Positions 7,608-15,443 of a stretch of DNA of 64,000 nucleotides are shown piece by piece. Position 1 is the stretch's first letter. Every line of letters starts with the position of its first letter. The notes beneath the pieces were generated by a model. The model was not told the DNA's origin, ran no database searches, and saw nothing but the letters and a program-made list of their open reading frames with translations. Source of the stretch: Acidobacteriota bacterium (GTDB lineage: Bacteria; Acidobacteriota; Terriglobia; Terriglobales; Acidobacteriaceae); the NCBI GenBank assembly GCA_003225005.1, contig QIAN01000138.1, forward strand, positions 3,266 through 67,265, written 5' to 3'. Position numbers and translations under genes: made by a program.

Positions 7608-8454
7608 CTGGTTGGAGGAACGAGGGCCGCGTGGCTGCTTGATGAACATGGTGGACGACGCCAGCGGAGACACGCTGGCACGCATGGGGAGTGAGGAGAC
7701 GATCTGGGCGGCGGCGGGAGTGTTGCGAGCTTGGGTCCAGAAATACGGCATACCGGTGGCGCTGTATACGGATTGGAAGAATGTGTATGTACGAGAGGCG
7801 AGCACGAAAGAGCAATTCCAGGGGGTGGTGCCGGTGACGCAATTTGGGCAGATGTGCCAGCGCCTGGGGATTCGCATCATCGCAGCCAATTCGCCGCAGG
7901 CGAAAGGGCGAGTGGAGAGAAACCACGGCACGCACCAGGATCGCTTGGTCAAGAAAATGCGGCTGAAGAAAATCCAAACGCATGCGGAGGCGAATAGGTT
8001 TCTGGAGAAGGAATATCTGCCCGAGCACAATCGGCGGTTTAGGCGTACCCCGGCGGAGCCCGAGGACTATCATCGAGCGGCTCCGCGGGCAGTGGAGTTG
8101 GAGGAAGTTTTTCATCTGGAAACCGGGCGAGTCATCGGCAACGACTGGGTGGTGCGGCACGACAACCGATATTTCCAGGTGAAAGCTCAAACCCGTCAGT
8201 ATGCGCCGGCCAAGGGCAAAGTCACGGGGTGCGAATGGGAGGACGGGCGATTACAGATTCGCTATCGCGGTAGGGCGGTGGTTTGGGAGGAGATTCCAGG
8301 CCCTGTTCCAGTTCAGGCAGTAAGACCCAGGGAGGCCACGTCCAAGAAACAAAAGCCACCCACTCCCCAAGCGGATCACCCTTGGCGGCAGGGCTATCGC
8401 GAGATGCGTCCCCTGGTGCAAGCCAGAGACATCGCCAGTGTCGTTGATCAATGA
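7608..8454 (+). pseudogene. ISNCY-family transposase, C-terminal part
   Basis: Continuation of the transposase split by IS110. It supplies the remaining two catalytic acids of the rve/DDE core: D in LYTDWKNVYVRE and E in SPQAKGRVERNHGTHQDRL. A C-terminal beta-rich DNA-binding module (VIGNDWVVRHDNRYFQVKAQ...) follows. A TTG at 7612 could in principle start translation, but the fragment lacks the DNA-binding domain and first Asp, so it is inactive alone. Apart from the IS110 insertion I see no frame damage, which suggests the inner insertion is fairly recent. Confidence 0.9.
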
Positions 8455-8499
8455 AATGTCGACTTTGCGGCGGTGAAGTTGGGAGAGCATGGGCAGAGT

Positions 8500-8570
8500 A
8501 TGTTTACTTACTCGAAGGCCGCGATGGAGCGGGCGATGGCGAAGAAGATCACGTGGTTGGCAGGCAGCAG
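8500..8570 (+). pseudogene. Remnant of a second ISNCY-type transposase N-terminus
   Basis: After the transposase stop, the frame beginning at 8500 reads MFTYSKAAMERAM followed by AKKITWLAG. From memory this resembles the start of another ISNCY-like transposase lineage, where MERAM is normally followed by a longer helix before KKITWWQAAEIIG. The intervening codons are missing here, so this is a deleted fragment. The downstream 150 bp to the right inverted repeat holds no gene. Confidence 0.45.
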
Positions 8571-8767
8571 AAAAAATGGCGGCGCGACGGGCTGTGGAAA
8601 AGACGCGAGGTGGAAAAGTCAAAAAACCGACTTTCCCACCCCGCTTGGAAATCCCGCAAAGCCCGCGGGATTCCCACTTTCCCACAGCCTCGGCGACTGC
8701 GGGAGATTAACTAAAACCGGACATTTCATTTGCTACGAAAAGGGGACATTTCTAATGTCGTAACGAT

Positions 8768-8793
8768 GGGGACATTTCTAATGTCGGTTGACA
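8768..8793 (-). repeat. Right terminal inverted repeat of the ISNCY element
   Basis: Reads GGGGACATT...GGTTGACA, the imperfect inverse of the 26-bp left end. It is preceded by an inverted copy of the 18-bp internal block at 8742-8759. Confidence 0.8.
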
Positions 8794-8809
8794 ACACGGC
8801 CTGGGAGTG
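8794..8809 (+). repeat. Right copy of 16-bp target-site duplication
   Basis: Identical to 5466-5481 and directly abutting the right inverted repeat. Confidence 0.85.
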
Positions 8810-8884
8810 TTCACTCCATTGCTGGTTTGTGCCATAATTATGCCCTTTCTGGACACTGGACGCCGTTCCTAGGGGAGATCTTCC

Positions 8885-9391
8885 ATGATACGTTCTGGCG
8901 CGCGCAGCATCTGTTTTTATGCGCTCTTATTCTGGGTCGTGTTTTCCTCGGCGGCGTTCGCCAAAGATAACCCTAGCTACACTCAACTGGGACGCAGTAT
9001 CAATGTTGGACCCAGTGAAAAAGTCGGCGATTTGACCTGCTTCGGCTGTAATATTCACATCCGCGGAGAGGTCGCGGGCGACGTCCTGACGTTCGGGGGA
9101 AGCGTAACCGTGGAAGACCAGGCACAAGTGGCGGGAGACGTGAGCATTTTCGGTGGTGACGCGCGGTTGGATCGAGGGGCAAGGGTTGCCGGAGATGTCT
9201 CTGTTTTCGGCGGTCAGGTTCGGCGTGATCCGCAGGCTGCCATCGCCGGTGACGTGACATCTTTCGGTGGGCACGGCTGGTTGTTGCCGATCCTACTTAT
9301 GCCGATAGTTCTATTGGGCTTGTTGGTCGCCCTGGTTGTTTGGATCGTCCAGCGCACCCGACGACCAGCTTTGCCTGCCGCGGCCGCGTAG
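8885..9391 (+). CDS. Bactofilin-like repeat protein with signal peptide and C-terminal membrane anchor
   Basis: A 168-residue protein: signal peptide (residues 1-26, ending AAFA), then a beta-helix-like array of short repeats with the recurring pattern A/G-G-D-V-x(3-4)-F-G-G (VAGDVLTFGG, VAGDVSIFGG, VAGDVSVFGG, IAGDVTSFGG). A single strong membrane segment (WLLPILLMPIVLLGLLVALVVWIV) and a basic tail complete it. The repeat resembles polymer-forming bactofilins, but those are cytosolic and lack a signal peptide, so this is probably an envelope-exposed relative. The gene begins 75 bp after the insertion-sequence duplication, so the element may sit close to its promoter. Confidence 0.7.
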   Translation: MIRSGARSICFYALLFWVVFSSAAFAKDNPSYTQLGRSINVGPSEKVGDLTCFGCNIHIRGEVAGDVLTFGGSVTVEDQAQVAGDVSIFGGDARLDRGARVAGDVSVFGGQVRRDPQAAIAGDVTSFGGHGWLLPILLMPIVLLGLLVALVVWIVQRTRRPALPAAAA

Positions 9392-9589
9392 GCGCCACGG
9401 AAACGCATGTCTTTACCAAACAACAATCGTTGATTTCGAGCCGTCTGGTTCCTGTCACCCTTTCCGCAATTCAGCCCAGCATGCCATGAGAGGCTTTTCT
9501 GAGCCTCGTGTACCCACTTCACTGTAATTGTATTTCGCTATGGCCGATGCTACCATCGCCTTGTCAGCACTGGTAAACAGGAGGTATCA

Positions 9590-9898
9590 ATGTCGGACCG
9601 TGACAGTAATAGCTTTGTGTGGTTTCTAGCTGGATTGGGTGTAGGCGCTGTGGTGGGAACCCTTTATGCACCGCGTCCAGGCAATGAGACGCGAGAAGTG
9701 CTGCGCTCCCGCGCCGAGGAAGGCAAGGACTATGTGCGAGATCGCGCGCGCGAGGCTCGTGAGCAGGCTTCCGAATTGATCGAGCGCGGCCGTGATGTAG
9801 TGGGTCGGCAAAAGGAGCAGTTCCGCGCCGCTTACGAAGCGGGTCGTCAGGCTTATCAAGAGGCAACCACAGAGAGCGGCGCGCCCAAAAATCTGTAA
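9590..9898 (+). CDS. YtxH domain protein
   Basis: A 102-residue protein with one N-terminal membrane segment containing the YtxH signature (FLAGLGVGAVVGTLYAPRPGNETREVL, about residues 12-38). A long charged amphipathic helix (RSRAEEGKDYVRDRAREAREQASELIERG) follows. YtxH proteins are small stress-related membrane proteins of unknown mechanism. AGGAGG lies seven bases before the ATG. It is followed 60 bp downstream by a YtxG/DUF948-like gene, a pairing also known from Bacillus ytxGHJ. Confidence 0.85.
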   Translation: MSDRDSNSFVWFLAGLGVGAVVGTLYAPRPGNETREVLRSRAEEGKDYVRDRAREAREQASELIERGRDVVGRQKEQFRAAYEAGRQAYQEATTESGAPKNL

Positions 9899-9958
9899 AG
9901 GTCGGCGACCGGCCCACCTCTTCCCAGGCCGGCAAGTCCGGTTCGTGGAGGCAGATTT

Positions 9959-10480
9959 ATGGAAAATCTCATACCTTTGTTCATCGCTCTCACCGGTGCA
10001 GCCGTAGTTCTGCAGGCGTGTGTCCTTCTCGCGCTCTATTTGTCCGTGCGCAAAACCAGCGCGCGCATGGAGGGACTGGCTACCGAGGTCAAAGCCAAGG
10101 CACTCCCCGCCTTGGAGTCGGCCCAGTCCATTCTGGGTGACCTGCGCCCCAAGTTAGATGTGATCGCGGAGAATTTGCACGAGACGACCATTACCATCCG
10201 GGCCGAAGTGCAACGTATGGATGCCATCGTAAACGACGCGGCCGATCGAGCACGGCTGCAAATCATTCGGGCCGACGAAATGCTCACCCGTACGCTCGAT
10301 CGGGTTGAGGAAGCTTCCGACATGGTGCACAAGACCGTGGTCTCGCCGGTGCGGCAGCTTTCCGGTCTCGTGCAAGGCCTCACCGCTGGTCTCGAGTTCC
10401 TGATCGGAAATCGCGGACGCCGCAATGGGGGCAGGCGTGAAAGCCGCCGCTCCGTCCCGCAGGATGAGATGTTTATCTGA
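9959..10480 (+). CDS. DUF948/YtxG-like membrane protein with long coiled coil
   Basis: A 173-residue protein with one N-terminal membrane helix (residues 5-30). A long heptad-like helical region follows (SARMEGLATEVKAKALPALESAQSIL...), then a short Arg/Gly-rich tail. This arrangement, and its position right after a YtxH gene, matches DUF948 (YtxG-type) proteins, which are implicated in general-stress physiology. Its biochemical function is not known. The GTTCGTGGAGG site upstream supports the start. Confidence 0.7.
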   Translation: MENLIPLFIALTGAAVVLQACVLLALYLSVRKTSARMEGLATEVKAKALPALESAQSILGDLRPKLDVIAENLHETTITIRAEVQRMDAIVNDAADRARLQIIRADEMLTRTLDRVEEASDMVHKTVVSPVRQLSGLVQGLTAGLEFLIGNRGRRNGGRRESRRSVPQDEMFI

Positions 10481-10485
10481 CGTGT

Positions 10486-10574
10486 GTGCCATGTTGATTT
10501 TTGATTGTTGATTTTAAAGCCATCAAGGCTGCCTGGACGCTTGCGACTTTAATCAAAATCAACATTCAACAATT
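10486..10574. repeat. AT-rich inverted repeat between two small genes
   Basis: The left arm near 10510-10522 (GTTGATTTTAAAG) is complementary to the right arm near 10549-10566 (CTTT...AAAATCAAC) with a 4-nt bulge, around a roughly 25-nt loop. It contrasts with the GC-rich surroundings. It could act as an mRNA hairpin, but it lacks a U-tract and ends only a few bases before the next start codon. Confidence 0.45.
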
Positions 10575-10582
10575 TTCCTCCC

Positions 10583-10963
10583 ATGCGCTATCTCGTACGT
10601 GCCCGGGTGAAACCCGACCGCGAAGCCGAACTCCTTCAGACCATCGAGGCTCAGACTCTTGGTAAGGGCTCGGTCGCGGAAGGGGAATACCTACGCAATA
10701 TGCAGGACGCGCGGCTGTGTTCCGACCAGACCGCTCGCTGGGTGGAAGTCTGCTATTGCCCCACGCCGCTCGAGGAAGAACGGCCTTACTGGGAACAGTA
10801 TTTCGAACTTACCCGCGTACAGGATGCCCATGACCGTCGCCGTTGCCGTGATCAGAACGGCTCGAAACCCTGGGCCTGCGGTGATTGTGACTGTACTGCG
10901 CGACTGGAACAGAAACTGAAGGCCTCGGGAAAGCCCTTCCTGGATTCACTGCGGAACGACTGA
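10583..10963 (+). CDS. Conserved hypothetical cysteine-rich protein
   Basis: A 126-residue soluble protein. The N-terminal half resembles a small alpha/beta (ferredoxin-like or EthD-like) fold (MRYLVRARVKPDREAELLQTI). The second half carries seven cysteines, including YCP and a cluster WACGDCDC (about residues 97-104), that could bind a metal. I do not recognise the family. The gene follows the YtxH/YtxG pair on the same strand after a 100-bp gap with an inverted repeat. It has no export signal. Confidence 0.6.
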   Translation: MRYLVRARVKPDREAELLQTIEAQTLGKGSVAEGEYLRNMQDARLCSDQTARWVEVCYCPTPLEEERPYWEQYFELTRVQDAHDRRRCRDQNGSKPWACGDCDCTARLEQKLKASGKPFLDSLRND

Positions 10964-11078
10964 AGGACTACAACTCATCTCAACAAATATCAGTGTGAAA
11001 CGCTACCCTAACGGCGGCACTCGGGTAACAAAAGGAAATCTGCGCTCTGCACAGGGCGACAATGCCCGGGCCGCAACC

Positions 11079-11215
11079 TCAGAAGTTCTGCATCATCCAC
11101 ATGTTGGCACTCATACTCCGTTCATAAAGAGCCAAGTGGCGGCCGTCCGGGGAAGGCACGATAGAAGGGGCTTCGTTCCTGGTGGAGGCGAAGCAGGGTT
11201 TTGTGCGAGTGCGGC
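11079..11215 (-). pseudogene. C-terminal fragment of a kinase-associated WD40/TolB-type protein
   Basis: On the minus strand the last codons before the stop at 11079 read APSIVPSPDGRHLALYERS, then MSANMWMMQNF. This tail (SPDGR-LA-Y ... N-W-M--F-stop) is, from memory, the usual ending of acidobacterial serine/threonine kinase or winged-helix proteins with WD40-like propellers. A stop lies a few codons upstream of the fragment, so only about 35-40 codons survive. Confidence 0.5.
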
Positions 11216-11437
11216 TCACCTTGATTCAGATCGTGATTCCAGAAGCTCCTAAGAATCTGATCGGCGACAACGCATCAACCGCAAAAACAAAACCCAGGAT
11301 CTGGGACGCCTGCGACGTTATGTTCGGTGTTGGAATATCGAGAGGTTGTTTGTTTGCCGGGGTACGAACGATACGCCGAGAACTTTCTCGGGATGCTCCA
11401 TCTTGCCTGGCTGATGATCCTATTGAGGTATCTGTGA
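11216..11437 (+). pseudogene. Decayed IS5-family transposase, C-terminal remnant
   Basis: Pieces of an IS5/IS427-like DDE transposase C-terminus are readable in different frames: LIGDNA, KTQDLGRLRRYVRCWNIERLF, and YERYAENFLGMLHLAWLMILL ending at the stop 11435-11437. The normal order in the family is the same (I-G-D-K-A-Y, then R-R-Y-R-R-R-W-x-I-E-R-L-F-A-W, then Y-E-R-x-x-E-N-F-L-G), so this is one gene with an internal deletion and a frameshift. It fills the space between the small-gene cluster and mnmA. Confidence 0.65.
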
Positions 11438-11446
11438 GATGACCCT

Positions 11447-12571
11447 CTAGGCGATCCAGCCTCCGCCAACGACAACTTCCCCGTCGTAGAACACTGCTGC
11501 CTGTCCTGGGGTAATGGCACGCTGAGGCTCATCAAAGGTCACGAGAATCTCGTCATCGCCGTCGTCGGATGAAATCCTCTCGATCATCGCTGCGGCGGGT
11601 GCATGCCGGTGGCGAATTTTCACTCCCACCCGCAAAGGTTCCCTCAACTCATCCACCGCGACCAGGTTCACTCGCCGCGTGCGTAGCGTACACGAATACA
11701 GATTCTCAGCGCCGCCCACCACGACTTGCTTATCTCGGCCATTGATCTGAATTACGTATAGCGGCGAACCTGTTGCCACGCCCAGTCCTTTGCGCTGTCC
11801 CACCGTAAAGTTGTGGATGCCGTTGTGCTCGCCGATCACTTCCCCGCTCGTGGTGACCAGTTCGCCGGCGGTATCAGGCAAGGCTCCGCCTTGCTCGGCC
11901 AGATAAGCATCGAGAAAGCGCTTGTAGTCACCACCCGGAACAAAACATATCTCCTGCGAATCAGGCTTCTCAGCCAGCGCGAGACCATGCGTGCGAGCCA
12001 GTTCCCGCACCTCTGGCTTCGTCATTCCCCCCAGCGGAAAGATGGTCCGGCTGAGCTGCTCTTGCGTCAGTCCGAAGAGAAAATAAGTCTGGTCCTTGCT
12101 TTCATCCGCTGGACGCTTGAGCAACCAGCGTCCGACGCCCGGGTCATATTCAACTCGAGCGTAATGGCCGGTGGCGACGCTATCCGCGCCAATCTGCTGT
12201 GCTACAACAAGCAACTGATCAAACTTCAAGTGATTGTTGCAAAGACTGCAAGGAATAGGCGTTCTTCCGGATAGGTACTCCCTGACAAACGGCCGCACCA
12301 CGTCGCGCTCAAATCGCTCCTCATGATTGACCACATAATAGGGAATGCCGATGTGCTCCGCCACGCGCCGCGCATCGTAAACGTCGTCCAGTGAGCAACA
12401 GCGGCCTTGAACCGACTCCGGCATGCCTTCGTGCCCTGCCAGCCGTCGCTGGTTCCACAGTTGCATCGTCAGCCCGATGACGTTGTGTCCCTCGGCGCGA
12501 AGCATTGCCGCCACGGTCGAGGAATCCACCCCGCCCGACATGGCTACTGCTATGGTCCTGGAATCTGGCAT
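11447..12571 (-). CDS. mnmA: tRNA-specific 2-thiouridylase MnmA
   Basis: A 374-residue enzyme that installs 2-thiouridine at wobble U34 of tRNA Lys, Glu and Gln using ATP and a persulfide sulfur. The PP-loop SGGVDS is at residues 12-17, the first catalytic Cys lies in PCSLCNNHLKF, and the second in DSQEICFVPGGDY. The C-terminal OB/EF-Tu-like domain with the GQRKGLGVATG signature is complete. Length is standard. It lies 11 bp after a cysteine desulfurase gene on the same strand; that enzyme supplies the persulfide sulfur, so co-transcription makes functional sense. Confidence 0.97.
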   Translation of the reverse strand: MPDSRTIAVAMSGGVDSSTVAAMLRAEGHNVIGLTMQLWNQRRLAGHEGMPESVQGRCCSLDDVYDARRVAEHIGIPYYVVNHEERFERDVVRPFVREYLSGRTPIPCSLCNNHLKFDQLLVVAQQIGADSVATGHYARVEYDPGVGRWLLKRPADESKDQTYFLFGLTQEQLSRTIFPLGGMTKPEVRELARTHGLALAEKPDSQEICFVPGGDYKRFLDAYLAEQGGALPDTAGELVTTSGEVIGEHNGIHNFTVGQRKGLGVATGSPLYVIQINGRDKQVVVGGAENLYSCTLRTRRVNLVAVDELREPLRVGVKIRHRHAPAAAMIERISSDDGDDEILVTFDEPQRAITPGQAAVFYDGEVVVGGGWIA

Positions 12572-12582
12572 GTGATTAACAG

Positions 12583-13785
12583 TTAAGAGCTAACCGTTTG
12601 CCTTCGGTAAACGGGAGACAATTCCCGCAGCCGCGATACCGTCTCGGGCACCAGCGCCAAGGCGAACTCCACATCCTCCGCCGTGTTTTGCTTGCCCAGG
12701 CTGAACCGGATGCTAGCGCGCGCCCGACCTCCGGGCAGCCCCATAGCCACCAGTACATGCGAGGGCTCCAATGCCCCCGAGGAGCAAGCCGCCCCGGTCG
12801 AGATCGCCAGTCCCTTCAGGTCGAGCGCAATCACCATGGCCTCGCCCTCGATGTGATCGAAGAAAATATTTGTCGTGTTCGGCACTCGTGGCGCTCCATC
12901 GCCATTCACGCCCGCTTCGTCTATGTGGGTCAGAATTCCCTGTTGGAGTCGATCGCGCAACGCGGCCATGTTGCGCTCCTCCCCAGGTTCGAGAGCTTCC
13001 AGCGCCAGCTCTGCTGCTTTGCCCAGGCCCACAATTCCGGGCACGTTCTCCGTACCAGCGCGACGCGAACGCTCGTGGCGCCCGCCGTAAAACAGCGGCT
13101 GCAGACGCGTTCCTTTCCGGACATATAACGCCCCCGCTCCTTGGGGCGCGTGCATCTTGTGGCCGGAGATCGAGAGCAAATCGCAGCCGATCTTTTGCAC
13201 ATTGACTGCCACTTTTCCCGCAGCCTGCACGGCGTCGGTATGAAAATAAACATCGGACTCGGCAGCAATTCGCCCAATCTCCTCGACGGGTTGGAGCACT
13301 CCTGTCTCGTTGTTGGCCATCATGATCGAGAGCAGCTTCGTGCTTGGCCGCAACGCCCGGCGAATATCATCTGGATCCACTAAACCGCGGCCGTCTACCG
13401 GCACGTACGTCACTTCACAGCCCAAAGCTTCTAAATGCTTGCAGCTGTTGAGCACTGCGTGGTGCTCGATGCTCGAACTGATGACGTGATCTCCTGCCGT
13501 AACCAGACCCGCAATCGCCAGGTTGTCGCCTTCGGTTCCACCGCTGGTGAACACAACTTCCGAAGCCCGGCAGGCTAACAATCGAGCCACCGAGTCTCGC
13601 GCCCGTTCCACCGCGGCCCGCGTCTCCTGCCCATAATGGTGGATCGACGATGCATTGCCGAAGGTCTCCCCGAAGTAGGGCCGCATGGCCTCAACTACTT
13701 CCGGCAACACCGGGGTGCTGGCGTTGTTGTCGAGATAAACCCGACGCATGCTGCTCATGGCATCTATTTTACGCTGCTTTCGCAC
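12583..13785 (-). CDS. Cysteine desulfurase (IscS/NifS type)
   Basis: A PLP enzyme that converts cysteine to alanine and an enzyme-bound persulfide, feeding Fe-S assembly and tRNA thiolation. Visible signatures are the N-terminal YLDNNASTPV, the PLP lysine in SISGHKMHAPQGAGAL, and the catalytic Cys in TGAACSSGALEPSHVL on a short loop as in the IscS/NifS group I. The most plausible start is one of the internal ATGs just before RRVYLDNNAS; the listed start is the upstream limit. It directly precedes mnmA, suggesting a dedicated sulfur donor. No iscU or iscR neighbour is present. Confidence 0.93.
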   Translation of the reverse strand: MRKQRKIDAMSSMRRVYLDNNASTPVLPEVVEAMRPYFGETFGNASSIHHYGQETRAAVERARDSVARLLACRASEVVFTSGGTEGDNLAIAGLVTAGDHVISSSIEHHAVLNSCKHLEALGCEVTYVPVDGRGLVDPDDIRRALRPSTKLLSIMMANNETGVLQPVEEIGRIAAESDVYFHTDAVQAAGKVAVNVQKIGCDLLSISGHKMHAPQGAGALYVRKGTRLQPLFYGGRHERSRRAGTENVPGIVGLGKAAELALEALEPGEERNMAALRDRLQQGILTHIDEAGVNGDGAPRVPNTTNIFFDHIEGEAMVIALDLKGLAISTGAACSSGALEPSHVLVAMGLPGGRARASIRFSLGKQNTAEDVEFALALVPETVSRLRELSPVYRRQTVSS

Positions 13786-13820
13786 ATATCAGCGCAGCAT
13801 GTCGTGCCACTGAAAAGCGA

Positions 13821-13841
13821 TGGCGCCCACCAGGGGCGCCA
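13821..13841 (-). terminator. Hairpin after the citrate synthase gene, possible terminator
   Basis: A perfect 8-bp stem TGGCGCCC/GGGCGCCA (13821-13828/13834-13841) with a 5-nt loop. On the minus strand it is followed by a short T-run (CGCTTTTC). It lies between the gltA stop and the start of the cysteine desulfurase gene. The T-tract is weak, so efficiency is uncertain. Confidence 0.5.
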
Positions 13842-13879
13842 TTCTGCGACCTTCAAAACTGTCAACCATCGCTTATCGT

Positions 13880-15034
13880 TTATCGTTTATCGATAGGCAC
13901 GTAGCGATTGGGATATTCCGGGCCCATATATTCCGCCCGTGGCCGGATCAACCGGTTGTCATCCAGTTGCTCGATCACATGCGCTGTCCATCCGCTAATG
14001 CGCGAGACCGCGAATATCGGGGTGAACAGGTCGAGATCGATTCCCAGAGTGTGGTAGGTGGAAGCCGAGTAGAAGTCGACGTTCGCGTTCAGCTTCTTCT
14101 CGGCCTTCAGGAAGTGCTCGATTTTTTCCGACATGTCGTACCACTGGCGTTGCCCGCTGGATTCGCCCAAATCATGTGACATCTTGCGCAGATGCGTCGC
14201 CCGCGGATCTTCGGTGTGGTAAACCCGGTGGCCAAAACCCGGCACCTTCTTTTTCTGTGCCAGCATATCTTTTACATATACGATCGGATCGGCCTTGGAG
14301 CGATCAATCCCTTGCAAAATCTGGAATACGGCCTCGTTCGCCCCTCCGTGCAGCGGCCCTTTAAGCGCACCGATGGCGGAGGTAATAGCCGAGTGCATGT
14401 CAGACAACGTTGCCGCGGTGACGCGAGCGGCAAAGGTGGAAGCGTTCAACTCATGGTCCGCGTGCAGAATGAGGGCGATATCCAATGCGCGTTCCGCCGT
14501 GGATGATGGTTTCGTACCATTGAGTTGCAAGAGGAAGCTCGCCGAGTGGGACAGTGACTTGTCCGGCTCCACCACGTTCTTGCCTTTGCGTATGCGGTCG
14601 TACGCCGCCACGATCATGGCGATTTCGGAAGTCAGCCGAATGGCTTTGTGCACATTGGCTTCGTGATCGTTCTTCCGGTCCTCAGGATCGTAGAATGACA
14701 GCGCTGAAACCGCTGTCCGTAACACATCCATCGGAAGCGCAGTCTTGGGAGCGCGCCGCAAAAAATCAATGATGGCCGGGTCCAACCTGCGCTCCTCCGC
14801 CAGCTTTTGTTGCAGATGTTTCAGTTCATCGCGCTTCGGTAGGCGGCCAAACCACAGCAGGTAGCAGGTCTCTTCGAAGGTGGAGTTGTCGGCCAGCTCG
14901 TGAATATCGATGCCCCGATAGGCCAGAATGCCTCGGTCGCCGTCGATGTAGCAAATGCTCGAGTTGGTGGCAACCACGCCTTCCAGACCCTTGGGCGCTG
15001 TGGTGGTTCCGCTGGACATGAGTGTCTCGCTCAA
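13880..15034 (-). CDS. gltA: Citrate synthase
   Basis: A 384-residue short-type citrate synthase condensing oxaloacetate and acetyl-CoA, the entry step of the TCA cycle. Catalytic motifs are all present: His in LKGPLHGGANEAV, His in VPGFGHRVYHTEDPRATHL, and Asp in NVDFYSASTYHTLGI. Length and the N-terminal GVVATNSSICYIDGDRGILAYRG region match the Gram-positive/archaeal type (CitZ-like), which also includes 2-methylcitrate synthases. Without prp genes nearby, citrate synthase is the better call. A plausible promoter lies about 60 bp upstream. Confidence 0.93.
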   Translation of the reverse strand: MSETLMSSGTTTAPKGLEGVVATNSSICYIDGDRGILAYRGIDIHELADNSTFEETCYLLWFGRLPKRDELKHLQQKLAEERRLDPAIIDFLRRAPKTALPMDVLRTAVSALSFYDPEDRKNDHEANVHKAIRLTSEIAMIVAAYDRIRKGKNVVEPDKSLSHSASFLLQLNGTKPSSTAERALDIALILHADHELNASTFAARVTAATLSDMHSAITSAIGALKGPLHGGANEAVFQILQGIDRSKADPIVYVKDMLAQKKKVPGFGHRVYHTEDPRATHLRKMSHDLGESSGQRQWYDMSEKIEHFLKAEKKLNANVDFYSASTYHTLGIDLDLFTPIFAVSRISGWTAHVIEQLDDNRLIRPRAEYMGPEYPNRYVPIDKR

Positions 15035-15095
15035 TCGCGTAGATGATTTTCGTTGCTGGACCGCGAGAGGAGGTACGCGGGTATCGCAACTACCT

Positions 15096-15124
15096 GTTAT
15101 ACGCCAAAAAGGTTAAGTTTCCAA
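15096..15124 (-). promoter_or_regulatory. Probable promoter of citrate synthase
   Basis: On the minus strand, -35 TTGGAA (15119-15124) and -10 TATAAC (15096-15101) are separated by 17 bp. This implies a 5' leader of roughly 55 nt. Confidence 0.5.
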
Positions 15125-15351
15125 CCGTTTGCGCCGCAGTGCCGTTTGCGATTGCCTCAAAACCAAGCATTTCGCGAATCAAAGTGAACTAAGGCGCGGC
15201 CAAGAACGGAAATGGCAGCGCGAGCCGTCCGCCCGGCTTTGTAGGAGCCGGTCGGCCAGCTCGCTGTTTCGTTTCTCGCTCATGCACTTCACCTTCATTA
15301 GGGGGATATGATGTGGATAGGCTCCGCCACTCGGCCACTCGCCTCTCGCCT

Positions 15352-15381
15352 TTGCCAGCCGCATCCGCGACGGGATATATT
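15352..15381 (+). promoter_or_regulatory. Probable promoter of the S46 peptidase gene
   Basis: -35 TTGCCA (15352-15357), 18-bp spacer, -10 TATATT (15376-15381), about 60 bp upstream of the chosen start. The rest of the 15035-15443 interval, which separates two divergent genes, shows no gene or repeat that I recognise. Confidence 0.45.
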
Positions 15382-15443
15382 AAAAAGTTCGCCCACCGTC
15401 CGCTGCGGTCTCGTTTTGTATTTCTGTGGAGAAACCATTCCCC

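Larger units (their letters stand above)
5482..8793 (+). mobile_element. ISNCY-family (IS1202-like) insertion sequence, interrupted by an IS110-group element
   Basis: The element spans 3312 bp and would be about 1766 bp without the nested IS110 insertion. Its ends are imperfect 26-bp inverted repeats starting TGTC and ending ATGTCCCC (5482-5507 and 8768-8793). Inside each end lie further copies of an 18-bp block GACATTAGAAATGTCCCC (5515-5532, 5548-5565 with one mismatch, 8742-8759 inverted), probably transposase-binding sites. It is flanked by a 16-bp direct target duplication. The single transposase gene is broken into two halves by the inner element, so this copy is no longer autonomous. 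Confidence 0.85.

Noticed and set aside
13866-13892. Tandem ATCGTTT units as a possible CRISPR or iteron array
   Set aside because: Only two to three 7-bp units, overlapping the end of the citrate synthase gene; far too short for either.
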